Positions 1 to 11,200 of a DNA stretch of 64,000 bases are shown here, piece after piece. Each line of letters begins with the position of its first letter. Position 1 is the stretch's first letter. A model generated the notes under the pieces. It was not told the origin of the DNA. It ran no database searches and saw nothing but the letters and a program-made list of their open reading frames with translations. The translations under genes were made by a program, and so were the position numbers. Where the stretch lies: contig JADZBS010000003.1 in the NCBI GenBank assembly GCA_020851975.1, positions 62,001-126,000 of the forward strand, given 5' to 3'. The DNA comes from Gammaproteobacteria bacterium. Lineage in GTDB: Bacteria; Pseudomonadota; Gammaproteobacteria; Steroidobacterales; GCA-2729495.

Positions 1-201
1 ACCGCCGCCGTCTTCGGCCGCGGGGACACCGCACCCGGCAGGACCGCCGACGCGGGTGGCCTCGCCCCGCCAGCCGTCGCCATGGACGAAGTCGACACCA
101 GCGCCACCGGCATGCTGCGCCTGCAGGATCTCGACGAGCGTTTCGCCGAGACGATCTTCGGCAAGGAAGCCGAGGACGCCGTCGCCCGCCGCGGCCACTG
201 A
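1..201 (+). CDS. C-terminal end of a CDS truncated by the window start (…MLRLQDLDERFAETIFGKEAEDAVARRGH*), function unknown
   Basis: Frame 1 is open from base 1 to TGA at 199-201 with coding-like composition; no family recognised. Confidence 0.5.
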   Translation, partial: TAAVFGRGDTAPGRTADAGGLAPPAVAMDEVDTSATGMLRLQDLDERFAETIFGKEAEDAVARRGH

Positions 202-208
202 GCGCGAC

Positions 209-3200
209 TCAGTTCTTCCGCGACGTCTCGGGTACCAGCAGCCGCTCGCGCTCGGTGCGGATCAGCGCGTTGCGCGCGGACCATTGCTGGCGCGCATCGA
301 GCGACGCGAGCCACTGCACCTCCCCGGCCATCGCCACGGCCACGGGCACGCCGCCGCGGTAGAGGACGCGATTGCGCGGCCCGGCTGCAACGCGCGGCCC
401 CGGGGTAACGATGCCACAGAGATTCAGCGGATCGGCCGCGGCGAGGGCGATCTCCTCGTCGCGACGCGCGGCCTCGCGCATGCCGCGCAGCCCTTCCACG
501 GCCTCGCTGCGTGCGAACTGCTCGCCGCTGAAGCTGCTCACGAAGCGTCCGCCACGGACTTCGCCGCGCGCCTCGAGCCGGCGCAGCACGCGCACGAGAT
601 CGCGCCACGGCGGCAGCCACCAGGCCTCCCGCTGCAGCAGCGCGCGAAACACCACGCCGTAGCGATCGAGCAGCGCCCAGGCGACGGCCTGCATTGCCGC
701 GTCGTCGGTACGCTCGGCGGCGGAAATGGCCGCCGGCTCGACGAGCGACCAGCGCCCCGCCGCGTCCAGGCTCACCGCCCCGGGACGCAGCGGACGCGCA
801 AAGCTCGCCCGGCGCGCCGGCGGCGTGACGAGGGCGCGCAGGCCACCGAATCCGTCCGAGGTGGCGAGACCCCAGGCGACGAGTTCGGCGAGTCCCTGCT
901 CGACCTGCGTGCGCAGGAGCCCCGTGGCGCGGACGAGGTCGACGAAGAACATGGCACCGCGCTGCCCGAGCACCGCGCGCACCGCGCGCGCACTCGCCGC
1001 GAGGGGCAGCTCGCCCGCATCGGAGGGCGCCAGCCACGGCAGCCAGGCCTCCGCTTCACCGCGTTCCAGGAACACGATCGGCGTGGCGCGCACGGGAGCC
1101 GCGCGCCGCTGGGCCTCCCGGCGCTCAGCGAGCGCACGCAGCCAGGTGAACTGGCCTGCCCCGAGCACGGTGTCGAGGTCGCCCGCCAGGTAGTGTTCGA
1201 CGCGCGCCGCGAGCAGTGCCGGTTCCCAGGCGGCGGCGGTCACCGGGAACCCGCGCAGCCGGTGCAGGGCCTGACGCACGGCCTCGGCTCCGGTGGCGCG
1301 CTCCTCGCCGAGCCCATGCCAGGCGAACAGGAACCGCATGAACACGGCGGGACTGACCGGCTCGACCTGTGAACGCAGCCGCTGCAGGGTCTGGCGATGG
1401 ATGCGCGCGAGGAGGCGCCGGTCGCACCACTCCTCGTCGGCCGCCGGCGGGCTGCGATACTGGCCGCGCATGGCGACGCCCTCGGCCTCGAGGGCGAGCA
1501 GCGCCATGCCGACCTCGCCGGCCGGCAGTCCGAGCGGGGCGGCGAGTTCCTCCGCGGTGACCGGCCCGAGGGTTTCGAGGCGGGCACGGATGAGCTCACG
1601 CAAGGCGTCGGCGCGCGTCGCTGCCGCGCTGCGGGCACCGGCGGTCACGGGCGTGATCGGTGGTTGCAGCGTGATTCCCGGCAACACCGCCAGCAACTGG
1701 GCGAGCCGCTCGGCCGCCACCCAGAGGCGGCGCCCGCCAGCGGTCACCGCGACCGTGGCGCGACGTGCCGCCACCAGCGTTTCGAACCAGGCCAGCCAGC
1801 CGCCGGAATCTCCCGGCTCGAGTCCCGCCTCCTCCTCGACGATGAAGCCGCCGAGCACCAGCGCATCGTGCAGTTCGTCGGCATGGCGCGGGTCGGGCCA
1901 GGCCTCCTGGCACACGCGGTCAATGGCAGCCGGATCGAGGCGCGCAAGATCGGTGGCTTCGGCCGGATCGAGCAAGTGGCGTGCGCGCACGGCCTGCGTA
2001 CGTCGTTCCTCGGCCGGGGCATCGTCGAGGAAGGCATAAGGACGGGCACTGAGGATCTCCTGCGCCAGCGGCGAGGGCGTGGTGACGTCGCGCGCGAGCA
2101 CGCGCACCGCACCGGACTCGATGCGCGCCAGCAGCGCCTCCAGGCCCTCGATGTCCATCAACTCGTGCAGGCAGTCGTGCAGCGCCTGGGCCACCAGCGG
2201 ATGGTCGGGCACCTGGCGGTCGCCGACGAGGTTCTCGGCGCAGGCGATCTGGTCGGGGAATACCAGCGCCAGCAGGTCCTCGGCGTCGCTGCGCTGGAAC
2301 TGTGGCGGTACCTTGCGGCCGTCACGGAAGCGGCGCAACGCCAGCGCCGTGGTCGCCACCCAGCGCCAGCGCGTCGGGAACATGGGAGCCGCGAGCAGCG
2401 CCTGCACCAGCACCTGGCGCACGCTGCCGGCCTTCAGCCAGGAGGCCACCTCGGCCAGCACGAAGCTGTGTACCGGCCCCAGCGAGATGACGATGCTGTC
2501 CTCGAGCGCAGCTGCCTGCAGCTCGTAGTTGAACTTGCGGCAGAAGCGCTTGCGCAGGGCAAGGCCCCAGGCGCGGTTGATGCGCGAGCCGTAGGCCGAA
2601 TGGATCACCAGGTGGCAGTCGCCGATCTCGTCGAAGAAACGCTCGAGGATGATCGTCTCGCGTGTCGGCACCTCGCCAAGCGCCACGCGCGCGGTGCCGA
2701 GGTAATCCACGAGCTGTGCGGCGGCGGCCGGCACCAGGCCGAGCTCGCGCTCGAGCCGGGCGCGGGCCCGCCCGGTGCCGAGTTCGGCGTCGGCAGCCAC
2801 CTGGTCGCGCAGCCGCGAGACCGCGTGGGAGAGTTCGTCGCTGCGCCCGGGTGCCTCGCCGAACCAGAACGGGATGTTCGGGGGCTGGCCGCCGGCATCC
2901 TCCACCAGCACCCGACCGGTTTCCACGCGCGCGATGCGATAGGACGCATTGCCAAGCTGGAAGATGTCGCCCGTGAGGCTCTCGAAGGCGAAATCCTCGT
3001 TGACCGTGCCGATCGCCAGCTCCTCGGGCAGCAGGACCACGTCGTAGTCGAACTGGTCCGGAATCGCCCCGCCGTTGGTGATGGCGGTGAGCCGCGCCCC
3101 GGTGCGTCCGCGCAGCAACCCGTTGACGGCGTCGTGATGCACGTGCAGCGACCGGCGCCCGCGACGGGTCGTGAAGCCATCGGCCAGCATCGCCACCACC

Positions 3201-4528
3201 TGATCGAAGCTCGCCCGAGGCAGGGTGCGATACGGTGCCGCGCGCCGCACCAGGGCGTACAGCCCGTCCACCGTCCACTCGCGCGCGGCGACCTCGGCGA
3301 CGATCTGCTGGGCAAGCACGTCGAGCGGGGCGCCAGGCGGACGGATGGCGTCGAGCTCACCGCGGCGCACGGCATCGAGCAGCGCCGTGCACTCGACCAG
3401 GTCGTCGCGCGACAGCGGAAACAGCCGGCCCTTCGGCAGCGCATCCACACCGTGGCCCGAGCGGCCCACGCGCTGCAGGAAAGTCGCGATGGCCCGCGGA
3501 CTGCCAATCTGGCAGCACAGGTCCACGTCGCCGATGTCGATGCCGAGTTCGAGCGAGGCGGTAGCGACCAGCGCCTTGAGCTCGCCGGCTTTCAACCGCT
3601 GCTCGGCGTCCAGCCGGTGATCGCGCGCGAGACTGCCGTGGTGGGCAGTCACCACACCCGGATCGAGCCGCTCGGCGAGATGGCGCGCGACGCGTTCCGC
3701 GAGCCGCCGCGTGTTGACGAAAATGAGCGTGGAACGGTGCTCGCGTACCAGTGCCGCCAGCCGGTCGTAGGCCTCCTGCCACACCTCGGTGGCCATCACC
3801 GGCGCCAGGGGCGAGGACGGCAACTCGATGGCGAGGTCGCGCTCGCGCACGAAGCCGGTGTCGACCACCTCGCAGGGTTCCTGCCGGTCGCCCAGGAGGA
3901 ATCCGGCCATGCGCTCGAGCGGCTTCTGCGTGGCCGAGATGCCGATGCGCAGCGGCTCGCTGGCACACAGCGCCGCGAGCCGCTCGAGCGACAACGCCAG
4001 GTGCGCGCCGCGCTTGTTGCCGGCGAGTGCATGCAACTCGTCGACGATCACCGTGCGCACCGTCGCGAGCATCTGCCGGCCCGAGGCCGTGGTGAGCAGG
4101 ATGTAGAGCGATTCGGGCGTGGTCACCAGGATGTGCGGCGGCTGCCGGCGCATGCGCGCGCGCTCGGCTGCCGGCGTGTCGCCGGTGCGTACCGCAGCGC
4201 GGATCCCGAGCGGTTGCAGCACCAGCGCCTGGATGCCGGCGAGCGGCTCCTCGAGATTGCGGCGGATGTCGTTCGACAGCGCCTTCAGCGGTGACACGTA
4301 GAGCACGCGTACTTCGTCGGGCAGCGGCCCGGACGCGGCCTCGCGCACCAGCTCGTCGATGGCTGCCAGGAAGGCGGCGAGCGTCTTGCCCGATCCGGTC
4401 GGTGCGGCGAGCAGCGCGTGACGGCCCGAACGGATCGCTGGCCAGGCGCGCCGCTGCACCGACGTCGGCGCCGCAAAGCGCGTCGCGAACCAGCGCGCCA
4501 CGGCAGGATGAAAATCGTTCTCCGGCAT
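209..4528 (-). CDS. lhr: Lhr-family large DEAD/DEAH-box ATP-dependent helicase
   Basis: [19 protein letters not shown] (Walker A), [31 protein letters not shown], long Lhr C-terminal region; ATG at 4528 ([14 protein letters not shown]) preferred over the ORF-track start at 4747, which would overlap the divergent gene. Confidence 0.9.
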   Translation of the reverse strand: MPENDFHPAVARWFATRFAAPTSVQRRAWPAIRSGRHALLAAPTGSGKTLAAFLAAIDELVREAASGPLPDEVRVLYVSPLKALSNDIRRNLEEPLAGIQALVLQPLGIRAAVRTGDTPAAERARMRRQPPHILVTTPESLYILLTTASGRQMLATVRTVIVDELHALAGNKRGAHLALSLERLAALCASEPLRIGISATQKPLERMAGFLLGDRQEPCEVVDTGFVRERDLAIELPSSPLAPVMATEVWQEAYDRLAALVREHRSTLIFVNTRRLAERVARHLAERLDPGVVTAHHGSLARDHRLDAEQRLKAGELKALVATASLELGIDIGDVDLCCQIGSPRAIATFLQRVGRSGHGVDALPKGRLFPLSRDDLVECTALLDAVRRGELDAIRPPGAPLDVLAQQIVAEVAAREWTVDGLYALVRRAAPYRTLPRASFDQVVAMLADGFTTRRGRRSLHVHHDAVNGLLRGRTGARLTAITNGGAIPDQFDYDVVLLPEELAIGTVNEDFAFESLTGDIFQLGNASYRIARVETGRVLVEDAGGQPPNIPFWFGEAPGRSDELSHAVSRLRDQVAADAELGTGRARARLERELGLVPAAAAQLVDYLGTARVALGEVPTRETIILERFFDEIGDCHLVIHSAYGSRINRAWGLALRKRFCRKFNYELQAAALEDSIVISLGPVHSFVLAEVASWLKAGSVRQVLVQALLAAPMFPTRWRWVATTALALRRFRDGRKVPPQFQRSDAEDLLALVFPDQIACAENLVGDRQVPDHPLVAQALHDCLHELMDIEGLEALLARIESGAVRVLARDVTTPSPLAQEILSARPYAFLDDAPAEERRTQAVRARHLLDPAEATDLARLDPAAIDRVCQEAWPDPRHADELHDALVLGGFIVEEEAGLEPGDSGGWLAWFETLVAARRATVAVTAGGRRLWVAAERLAQLLAVLPGITLQPPITPVTAGARSAAATRADALRELIRARLETLGPVTAEELAAPLGLPAGEVGMALLALEAEGVAMRGQYRSPPAADEEWCDRRLLARIHRQTLQRLRSQVEPVSPAVFMRFLFAWHGLGEERATGAEAVRQALHRLRGFPVTAAAWEPALLAARVEHYLAGDLDTVLGAGQFTWLRALAERREAQRRAAPVRATPIVFLERGEAEAWLPWLAPSDAGELPLAASARAVRAVLGQRGAMFFVDLVRATGLLRTQVEQGLAELVAWGLATSDGFGGLRALVTPPARRASFARPLRPGAVSLDAAGRWSLVEPAAISAAERTDDAAMQAVAWALLDRYGVVFRALLQREAWWLPPWRDLVRVLRRLEARGEVRGGRFVSSFSGEQFARSEAVEGLRGMREAARRDEEIALAAADPLNLCGIVTPGPRVAAGPRNRVLYRGGVPVAVAMAGEVQWLASLDARQQWSARNALIRTERERLLVPETSRKN

Positions 4529-4598
4529 CGGTTGCCTGCGCCCTGACGGGCTTCTCCTTATACGCCCACCCCCCGGCGCCAGTCGATATACTGACCCG

Positions 4599-5609
4599 AT
4601 GCGCGCTGTCGAGATCAGGGAGCCCGGCCCACCGGAGGTGCTCGTCGTCACCGAGCGCCCGGTCCCCGTCGCCGGACCGGGCGAGATCCTGATCCGCGTC
4701 GCCGCAGCCGGCGTCAACCGCCCCGACTGCCTGCAGCGGCGCGGCATCTATCCCGCCCCGCCCGGCGCCTCGGACCTGCCCGGCCTCGAGGTCGCCGGCC
4801 ATGTCGCTGCGCTCGGCGCCGGCGTGACCGGCTGGCAGCCGGGCGAGCGGATCTGCGCGCTGCTCGCCGGCGGCGGCTATGCGGAGTTCTGCGCCGCACC
4901 GGCCGTGCAATGCCTGCCCGTGCCCGCCGGCCTGTCGCTCACCGCGGCTGCGGCCGTTCCGGAAACCTTCTTCACCGTGTGGACCAACGTGTTCGAGCGC
5001 GGCGCGCTCTCGGCCGGCGAGACCCTGCTGGTGCACGGCGGGGCGAGCGGCATCGGCACCACGGCGATCCAGCTCGGCCGGGCTTTCGGCGCCGAGGTGC
5101 TGGCGACCGCCGGCAGCGCGACCAAGGCGGCGCTCTGCCGCCAGCTCGGTGCCGTGCGGGCGATCGACTACCGCAGCGAGGACTTCGCGTCGGCCGTGCG
5201 CGCGCACACCGGCGGGCGCGGTGTCGACGTCATCCTCGACATCGTCGGCGGCAGCTACCTCGAAGCCAACATCGCCGCGCTCGCCCCCGGCGGGCGCCTG
5301 GTGGTGATCGGCCTGCTGGGCGGTGCCCGCGGCCAGCTCGACCTCGGCCGACTGCTCACGCGCCAGCTCACCGTCACGGCCTCGACGCTGCGCCCGCGCA
5401 GCCCCGCCGAGAAGGGCCGGATCGCCTCGGCGCTGCGCGAGCGCGTCTGGCCGCTGCTCGCCACGGGCCGCGTGGCGCCGGTGATCCAGGCGACGCTGCC
5501 GCTCGCCGAGGCCGCCACGGCCCACCGCATCCTCGAGTCCAACGAAGCCATGGGCAAGCTGGTGCTCGTGGTCGACCCCGCCGCAGCCGGCAGACAGGAC
5601 GCCCGATGA
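4599..5609 (+). CDS. NAD(P)H-quinone oxidoreductase, zinc-independent MDR family (PIG3-like)
   Basis: [71 protein letters not shown] motifs. Confidence 0.92.
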   Translation: MRAVEIREPGPPEVLVVTERPVPVAGPGEILIRVAAAGVNRPDCLQRRGIYPAPPGASDLPGLEVAGHVAALGAGVTGWQPGERICALLAGGGYAEFCAAPAVQCLPVPAGLSLTAAAAVPETFFTVWTNVFERGALSAGETLLVHGGASGIGTTAIQLGRAFGAEVLATAGSATKAALCRQLGAVRAIDYRSEDFASAVRAHTGGRGVDVILDIVGGSYLEANIAALAPGGRLVVIGLLGGARGQLDLGRLLTRQLTVTASTLRPRSPAEKGRIASALRERVWPLLATGRVAPVIQATLPLAEAATAHRILESNEAMGKLVLVVDPAAAGRQDAR

Positions 5610-6688
5610 GCACGCGCCGGATCCTCGAGGCTTTCGAGCACTGGCGTGACGCGCACGCCCCGCTGGTGCTGGTCACGGTCGTCGATACCGAGGGCTCGAC
5701 CTACACCAAACCCGGCCACCGCATCCTCATCTGCGGCGCCGGCGGCTTCCAGGGACTGGTGAGCGGCGGCTGCCTGGAGGGCGATCTCGCCGAACATGCG
5801 CGCGAGGTGCTCGCCAGTGGCCGGGCACAGCTGCTCACCTACGACCTGCGCGACGACCACGACGGCATCTTCGGCCTCGGCATCGGCTGCAACGGGCTGT
5901 TCCGCGTGCTGCTGCAGGCACTCGATGCCGATGCGGGCCATGCACCGTTCGACGCCATCGCCGCCGCGCTCCTCGGCGATGCGCCAGGCTGCGTCGCCAC
6001 GGTGGTGGAGAGCGCCGACCCGGCCCTGCCGCCGGGCGCGACGCTGGTCACGGGCAACGACACCGAGTCGGCCTGCGGCGTGCCGGCCGCGTGGCGCGAC
6101 GTCCTGCGCCGCGGCTGCCGCGAGCACCGGCAAGCGCCCCGCGCCCTGTCCGTCACCGAGACGCTGTCGGGACCGAAGGCGCGCGTGCTCTACGCGCCGC
6201 TCCGGCCGCTGCCGCGCCTGCTGGTGCTCGGCGCCGGACTCGACGCCGTGGCGCTGCTGGAGATCGCCCGCGAACTCGGCTGGCGGGTGACGGTCGCCGA
6301 CCATCGGCCGGCCTATCTCGCCCGCGGTGATCTCGCGGCCGCCGATCGCACGCTGCAGGTCGTCCCGGCGGAGCTCGCGCGCAACCTCGACCTGGCGCAG
6401 TACACTGCGGCGGTCGTCATGAGCCACCACCTCGTCACGGATCGCGCCTATCTCGCGGCGCTCGCCACCACGGCCCTGCCCTACGTCGGCCTGCTCGGAC
6501 CGCGTGCGCGCCGCGACCGCCTGCTCGCCGACCTCGGCAGCGCCGCCGAGAGCCTGCGCGGACGCCTGCGTGCCCCGATCGGCCTGCCGATCGGCGCCGA
6601 TTCGCCCGAGACGATCGCGCTCGCCATCCTCGCCGAGATCCACGCCACGCTCAGCGGACGGCTCGACCTCGTGGCGGCGGGAGACTGA
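5606..6688 (+). CDS. xdhC: XdhC family protein (molybdenum cofactor insertion/maturation)
   Basis: VDTEGSTYTKPGHRILIC, GLVSGGCLEGDLAEHAREVL, GIGCNG, SHHLVTDRAYLAAL, YVGLLGPRARRDRLLADLG; ATGA overlap with the upstream gene. Confidence 0.9.
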   Translation: MSTRRILEAFEHWRDAHAPLVLVTVVDTEGSTYTKPGHRILICGAGGFQGLVSGGCLEGDLAEHAREVLASGRAQLLTYDLRDDHDGIFGLGIGCNGLFRVLLQALDADAGHAPFDAIAAALLGDAPGCVATVVESADPALPPGATLVTGNDTESACGVPAAWRDVLRRGCREHRQAPRALSVTETLSGPKARVLYAPLRPLPRLLVLGAGLDAVALLEIARELGWRVTVADHRPAYLARGDLAAADRTLQVVPAELARNLDLAQYTAAVVMSHHLVTDRAYLAALATTALPYVGLLGPRARRDRLLADLGSAAESLRGRLRAPIGLPIGADSPETIALAILAEIHATLSGRLDLVAAGD

Positions 6689-6689
6689 C

Positions 6690-7907
6690 ATGGCCGGCCT
6701 GCGCCAGCGCATCGACGTCGCGGAAGCCGCCGCGCTCGTCGCCGACACCATGCCGCGCTGGCCGGCGGTGCGGGTGCCGCTCGCCGCCGCGCTCGACGGC
6801 GTGCTGCGCGAGCCCGTGCGCGCCGAGCGCGACCAGCCGCCGTTCGACCGCATCACCATGGACGGCATCGCCTTCGCCGGCGCGGCCTGGGCAGCCGGGC
6901 GGCGGCGTTATCGCATCGCCGGCACGCAGGCGGCCGGTGCGCCGGCACTGCAGCTCGCTGCGCCGGAAGATTGCCTCGAGGTCATGACCGGCTGCGTGCT
7001 GCCGCTCGGCACCGACACCATCGTGCCCGTGGAGCGGATCCGTCGCGAGGACGGCTGGGCCAGCGTGGAAGCCGGCTATCCGGCAGCACCGCGGCAGTTC
7101 GTCCACCCGCGCGGTTCCGACCACCGGCAGGGCGCGGAGCTGCTTGCCGCCGGGACGCGCATCGGCGTCCCGGAGATGGCGATCCTCACCATCGGCGGCA
7201 GCGCCGAAGTGGCGGTCGCGCGGCCACCGCGCATCGCGGTGGTGTCCACCGGCGACGAACTCGTCGACGTCGGCCTGCCGATCGCCGATTTCCAGATCCG
7301 CTCCTCCAACGACCGTGCGTTGGAAGCCGCGCTGCGCCGGCGCGGATTCCACGGCGTGGAGCGACGCACGCTCGCCGACGACCCGGCCCTGCTGCAGGCC
7401 GAGATCGGCCGCCTGCACCGCGACTGCGATCTCGTGATCCTCTCCGGCGGCGTGTCCATGGGCCAGTTCGATCACGTACCGGCCACGCTCGCGCAGCTCG
7501 GCGTCGCGGCGATCTTCCACAAGGTGCTGCAGCGGCCCGGGCTACCGCTCTGGTTCGGACGCGATGGCGCCGGCAAGGCCGTGTTCGCGCTGCCGGGCAA
7601 CCCCGTATCGAGCCTGGTGTGCCTGGTGCGCTACGTCGTTCCCGGTATCGAGGTCGCCCTCGGCGCCACACCGCGTGCGGTGCCGCGCGTGCGCCTCGCC
7701 GAGGCGGTGGAGTTCAAAGCCGATCTGACCTGCTTCCAGCCGGTCACGCTCGACTGGAGCCCGACGGGCGAGGCCACGGCACGACCGCGCGCGACCAACA
7801 CCTCGGGTGACTTCGTGGCACTCGGCGGCACTGACGGCTTCGTCGAGCTGCCGCGCGGTCAGGACCTGTTCCCGGCCGGCTACGCCGCGTCCTTCTACGC
7901 CTGGTAG
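6690..7907 (+). CDS. moeA: Molybdopterin molybdenumtransferase MoeA
   Basis: MTGCVLPLGTDTIVPVE, VVSTGDELVDVG, NDRALEAAL, ILSGGVSMGQFDHVP, ALPGNPVSSLVCL motifs. Confidence 0.94.
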   Translation: MAGLRQRIDVAEAAALVADTMPRWPAVRVPLAAALDGVLREPVRAERDQPPFDRITMDGIAFAGAAWAAGRRRYRIAGTQAAGAPALQLAAPEDCLEVMTGCVLPLGTDTIVPVERIRREDGWASVEAGYPAAPRQFVHPRGSDHRQGAELLAAGTRIGVPEMAILTIGGSAEVAVARPPRIAVVSTGDELVDVGLPIADFQIRSSNDRALEAALRRRGFHGVERRTLADDPALLQAEIGRLHRDCDLVILSGGVSMGQFDHVPATLAQLGVAAIFHKVLQRPGLPLWFGRDGAGKAVFALPGNPVSSLVCLVRYVVPGIEVALGATPRAVPRVRLAEAVEFKADLTCFQPVTLDWSPTGEATARPRATNTSGDFVALGGTDGFVELPRGQDLFPAGYAASFYAW

Positions 7908-7912
7908 CGCCG

Positions 7913-9799
7913 GTGTCCACGCCCCTGCCCCGGCTCCCGACGCATGCCCAGGGCGCCGCACGCAGCGCGCCACCGCCACGCGACTGGCGCGAAGCTTTCC
8001 TGCGCCATGCCGCCGTGCTCGGCTACACGCGCCGCGCCATCGACCTTGTCTGGTCCACCAACCCGCGCGTGGCGCTGCTGCTCGGGGCGCTGACGCTCGC
8101 CGCCGGCGTGCTCCCCGCGGCCGCCGCCTGGGTCGGCAAACTGGTGATCGACGCCGTGGTGGCACAGATCGGCGTCGTGCAGGGCGGCGGCACCGCCGTC
8201 TATGCCGGCGTGCTCGAGCTGGTGGCGCTCGAAGGCGCCGTGATGGCACTTTTCGGCGCCGCGCAGCGCGGCATCAACGCCTGCCAGTCGCTCCTGCGCG
8301 CCCAGCTCGGCTATCGCGTGAACGAGATGATCCTGCAGAAGGCGCTCAGTCTCGACCTGACGCAGTTCGAGGACGCGGAGTTCTACGACAAGCTGCAACG
8401 GGCGCGGCGTGAGGCCTCGATCCGGCCGCTGTCGCTGGTGATGCGCACCTTCGCCCTGCTGCAACAGCTCGTGGCGCTGGCGAGCTTCAGCGTGCTGATC
8501 GCCCAGTTCTCGCTCTGGGCGCTGGCGCTGCTGGTCGCCGCCGGCCTGCCCGCCTTCGCCGCCGAGACCAAGTTCTCCGGCGACGCCTTCCGCCTGTTCC
8601 GCATGCGCGCCCCCGAGGCCCGGCTGCAGAATTACCTCGAAATCGTCATGGCGCGCGAGGACCACGCCAAGGAAGTGCAGCTGTTCCAGCTCGGGCCGAT
8701 GCTGCTCGACCGTTACCGCGGCATCTTCGACAAGATCTACCGCGAGGACCGTGCGCTCACCTTGCGCCGCGAGACCTGGGGCATGCTGCTCGCGCTGGTC
8801 GGCACCGCGGCGCTCTACGGCGCCTATGCCTGGATCGCCGTCGCCGCCGTCACCACCGCCATCACGCTCGGCGAGATGACCATGTATCTGCTGCTGTTTC
8901 GCCAGGGCCAGGGAGCGGTCTCGGCGAGCCTCGGGTCGATCGGCGGCATGTACGAGGACAACCTCTACCTCACGAACCTGTACGAGTACCTGGAGCAGGC
9001 GCCGGCCTACCAGTGGGGCCACTCACCCGGTGGCCCCCACCCCGAGGAAGGCGTCAGCTTCGAGCACGTGTCCTTCACCTACCCCGGGGCGAAGACACCC
9101 GCCCTGCAGGACGTGACGCTGCAGATCCGCCCGGGCGAGAGCCTGGCCCTGGTGGGCGAGAACGGCGCCGGCAAGTCCACGCTGATCAAGCTCCTCTGCG
9201 GCCTGTACCAGCCCGACAGCGGCCGCGTGCTGGTGCACGGGCAGGACGTGCGCGAGTGGGATCCGCAGGCGCTGCGCCGGCAGATCGGCGTCATCTTCCA
9301 GGACTTCAACCGCTACCAGTTCACGGTGGGCGAGAACATCGGCGCCGGCGACGTCACCGCCTTCACCGACGAGGAGCGCTGGGCCGACTCCGCCCGCAAG
9401 GGCATGGCGATGTCCTTCATCGAGAAGCTCGAGAAGCAGTTCGCCACCCAGCTCGGCAGCTGGTTCAAGGGTGGCAAGGAACTGTCCACCGGCCAGTGGC
9501 AGAAGATGGCGCTCTCGCGTGCCTTCATGCGCCGCTCGGCCGACGTGCTGGTCCTCGACGAGCCGACCGCCTCGATGGACGCCGCGGCCGAGGCGGAACT
9601 CTTCGCCTACTTCAAGGAGCACACCCGCGGGCGCACCTCGATCCTGATCTCGCACCGCGTCTCCACGGTGCGCCAGGCCGACCACATCGCCGTCATCGAG
9701 CACGGCCGCATCAGCGAGTACGGCACGCACGAGCAGCTGCTGGCGCGCAATGGCCTGTACGCGCGGCTGTTCCGGCTGCAGGCCGAGGGCTATCGCTGA
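7913..9799 (+). CDS. ABC transporter, fused permease/ATPase exporter type
   Basis: N-terminal TM domain then LVGENGAGKSTLIKLLCGLY (Walker A), LSTGQWQKMALSRAFMR (variant signature), VLVLDEPTASMD (Walker B); start codon uncertain (GTG). Confidence 0.9.
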   Translation: MSTPLPRLPTHAQGAARSAPPPRDWREAFLRHAAVLGYTRRAIDLVWSTNPRVALLLGALTLAAGVLPAAAAWVGKLVIDAVVAQIGVVQGGGTAVYAGVLELVALEGAVMALFGAAQRGINACQSLLRAQLGYRVNEMILQKALSLDLTQFEDAEFYDKLQRARREASIRPLSLVMRTFALLQQLVALASFSVLIAQFSLWALALLVAAGLPAFAAETKFSGDAFRLFRMRAPEARLQNYLEIVMAREDHAKEVQLFQLGPMLLDRYRGIFDKIYREDRALTLRRETWGMLLALVGTAALYGAYAWIAVAAVTTAITLGEMTMYLLLFRQGQGAVSASLGSIGGMYEDNLYLTNLYEYLEQAPAYQWGHSPGGPHPEEGVSFEHVSFTYPGAKTPALQDVTLQIRPGESLALVGENGAGKSTLIKLLCGLYQPDSGRVLVHGQDVREWDPQALRRQIGVIFQDFNRYQFTVGENIGAGDVTAFTDEERWADSARKGMAMSFIEKLEKQFATQLGSWFKGGKELSTGQWQKMALSRAFMRRSADVLVLDEPTASMDAAAEAELFAYFKEHTRGRTSILISHRVSTVRQADHIAVIEHGRISEYGTHEQLLARNGLYARLFRLQAEGYR

Positions 9800-9836
9800 A
9801 GGCAGTGGGCCGTCGCGGCGCGAAGCGCGGGGACCG

Positions 9837-10391
9837 TCAGCGCGATCCGTGCCGCGGCAACATGCGCATCAGCACGTCGTTCTTCGCGATGAAGTGGTGC
9901 TTCAGCGCCGCCGCCACGTGCAGCGCGATCAGCGCGAGCATGACGTTGCCCGCCAGCTCGTGCACTTCCTCGACCAGCTTCTCCGTCTCCTCGCCGCCCG
10001 TGAGCGGCAGCACCGGCAGATCGAAGAAGCCGAAGACGCTCACCACCTCGCCCTCGAGCGAGGCGAGCGTCCAGCCCGACATCGGCAGCACCAGGAGCAG
10101 CGCGTAGAAGGCAACCACCAGCGCCCCGGCGAAGAGCGCCTGGCCGCGCGTCGTGCCGGGCGGCTCGGCCGGCACCGTGTGGGTCGCCCGCCAGCCGATG
10201 CGCACCAGCATCAGCGCCAGAACCAGCACGCCCAACGCGGCGTGCAGCGCAAAGCGACTGCCCTCCTCGCCGGGTTCGACCTCGCCGAGCTTGCCCAGGC
10301 CGAGCTGCACGAACACGAGCACGGCGATGGACCAGTGCAGGGCCTGGATCATCGGGGCATAGCGTAACGGTGCGGTCTGGGTCGTCGCCAT
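9837..10391 (-). CDS. Cytochrome b561-type membrane protein
   Basis: RYAPMIQALHWSIAVLVFVQLGLGK, FALHAALGVLVLALMLVRIGWR, ALIALHVAAALKHHFIAKNDVLMRMLP typical of di-haem b561. Confidence 0.9.
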   Translation of the reverse strand: MATTQTAPLRYAPMIQALHWSIAVLVFVQLGLGKLGEVEPGEEGSRFALHAALGVLVLALMLVRIGWRATHTVPAEPPGTTRGQALFAGALVVAFYALLLVLPMSGWTLASLEGEVVSVFGFFDLPVLPLTGGEETEKLVEEVHELAGNVMLALIALHVAAALKHHFIAKNDVLMRMLPRHGSR

Positions 10392-10451
10392 GGCGGTCCT
10401 CCCGGGCAGGTGGTGCGGTCGATTATCGGACGGTCTGCAGCGCGCGCTGCA

Positions 10452-11018
10452 CTAAGGGTTTGTATCCAAGGCATCGATGTCAAGCCCCGGCAGGCCATCG
10501 AGGCTGCGGCTGTTCTGACGCTCGGCCTGGGCCCGCAGTTCGTCAGTCGTCATGCCGGCGACGGCCCGGGCAATGTCGTCGCGTTGCTGGCGGAACTCGT
10601 ACAGCGGCACGCCCCAGCCGCAGGAATCCGCCACCCGGCCCACTTCGATGCGGACCAGGGCCCGGCAGACGGGCGGCGGCGGGAACAGCGCCAACAATCG
10701 CGCGAAGTCGGCGTGGTTTCGTTCGACCACCTCGCCCCGACCGTGGCAGCGCACGATGCGCGGTGCCCCCTCGAAGGCGCAGAACATGAGCACGATGCGT
10801 CCGTTCTCCTTCAGGTGCGCCACGGTCTCGATGCCGCTGCCGCCGACGTCCAGCCACACGATCTCCGTGGGCGAGACGATGCGCAGCGTGTCCAGGCCCT
10901 TGGGGGAGCAGTTGACGAGGCCGTCGGCGGCCAGCGGCGCCGTGGCGACGAAAAACATCTGCTGCCGGGTCATCCAGGCGGCCAGCGTCGCGTCGATGTC
11001 CTGATGGATCCTGCCCAT
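10452..11018 (-). CDS. Pyridoxamine 5'-phosphate oxidase (PNPOx)-family protein
   Basis: MFFVATAPLAADGLVNCSPKGLDTLRI, GRIVLMFCAFEGAPRIVRCHGRGEVV motifs. Confidence 0.88.
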   Translation of the reverse strand: MGRIHQDIDATLAAWMTRQQMFFVATAPLAADGLVNCSPKGLDTLRIVSPTEIVWLDVGGSGIETVAHLKENGRIVLMFCAFEGAPRIVRCHGRGEVVERNHADFARLLALFPPPPVCRALVRIEVGRVADSCGWGVPLYEFRQQRDDIARAVAGMTTDELRAQAERQNSRSLDGLPGLDIDALDTNP

Positions 11019-11200
11019 GGTGTTGATCCTGCTGCCGGCTCCGAGTTATTCACACTGGCAGGCGTGGAGCCAACCGAATCCGCCAATGTCCCCACGACAA
11101 GCACCCGTCATCGTACGACATGCCTTTCACGGAATCGTAGTACGATGAATCCGGAACTCCGACCGTCCGCCACCGGATCGGAGTCAAGGCGGGTCGAACC

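Noticed and set aside
1397-4294. 965-aa plus-strand ORF opposite the Lhr helicase
   Set aside because: Antisense shadow ORF in high-GC DNA; Arg/Ala/Gly/His/Gln-rich composition without domain motifs, while the minus strand encodes a clear helicase.
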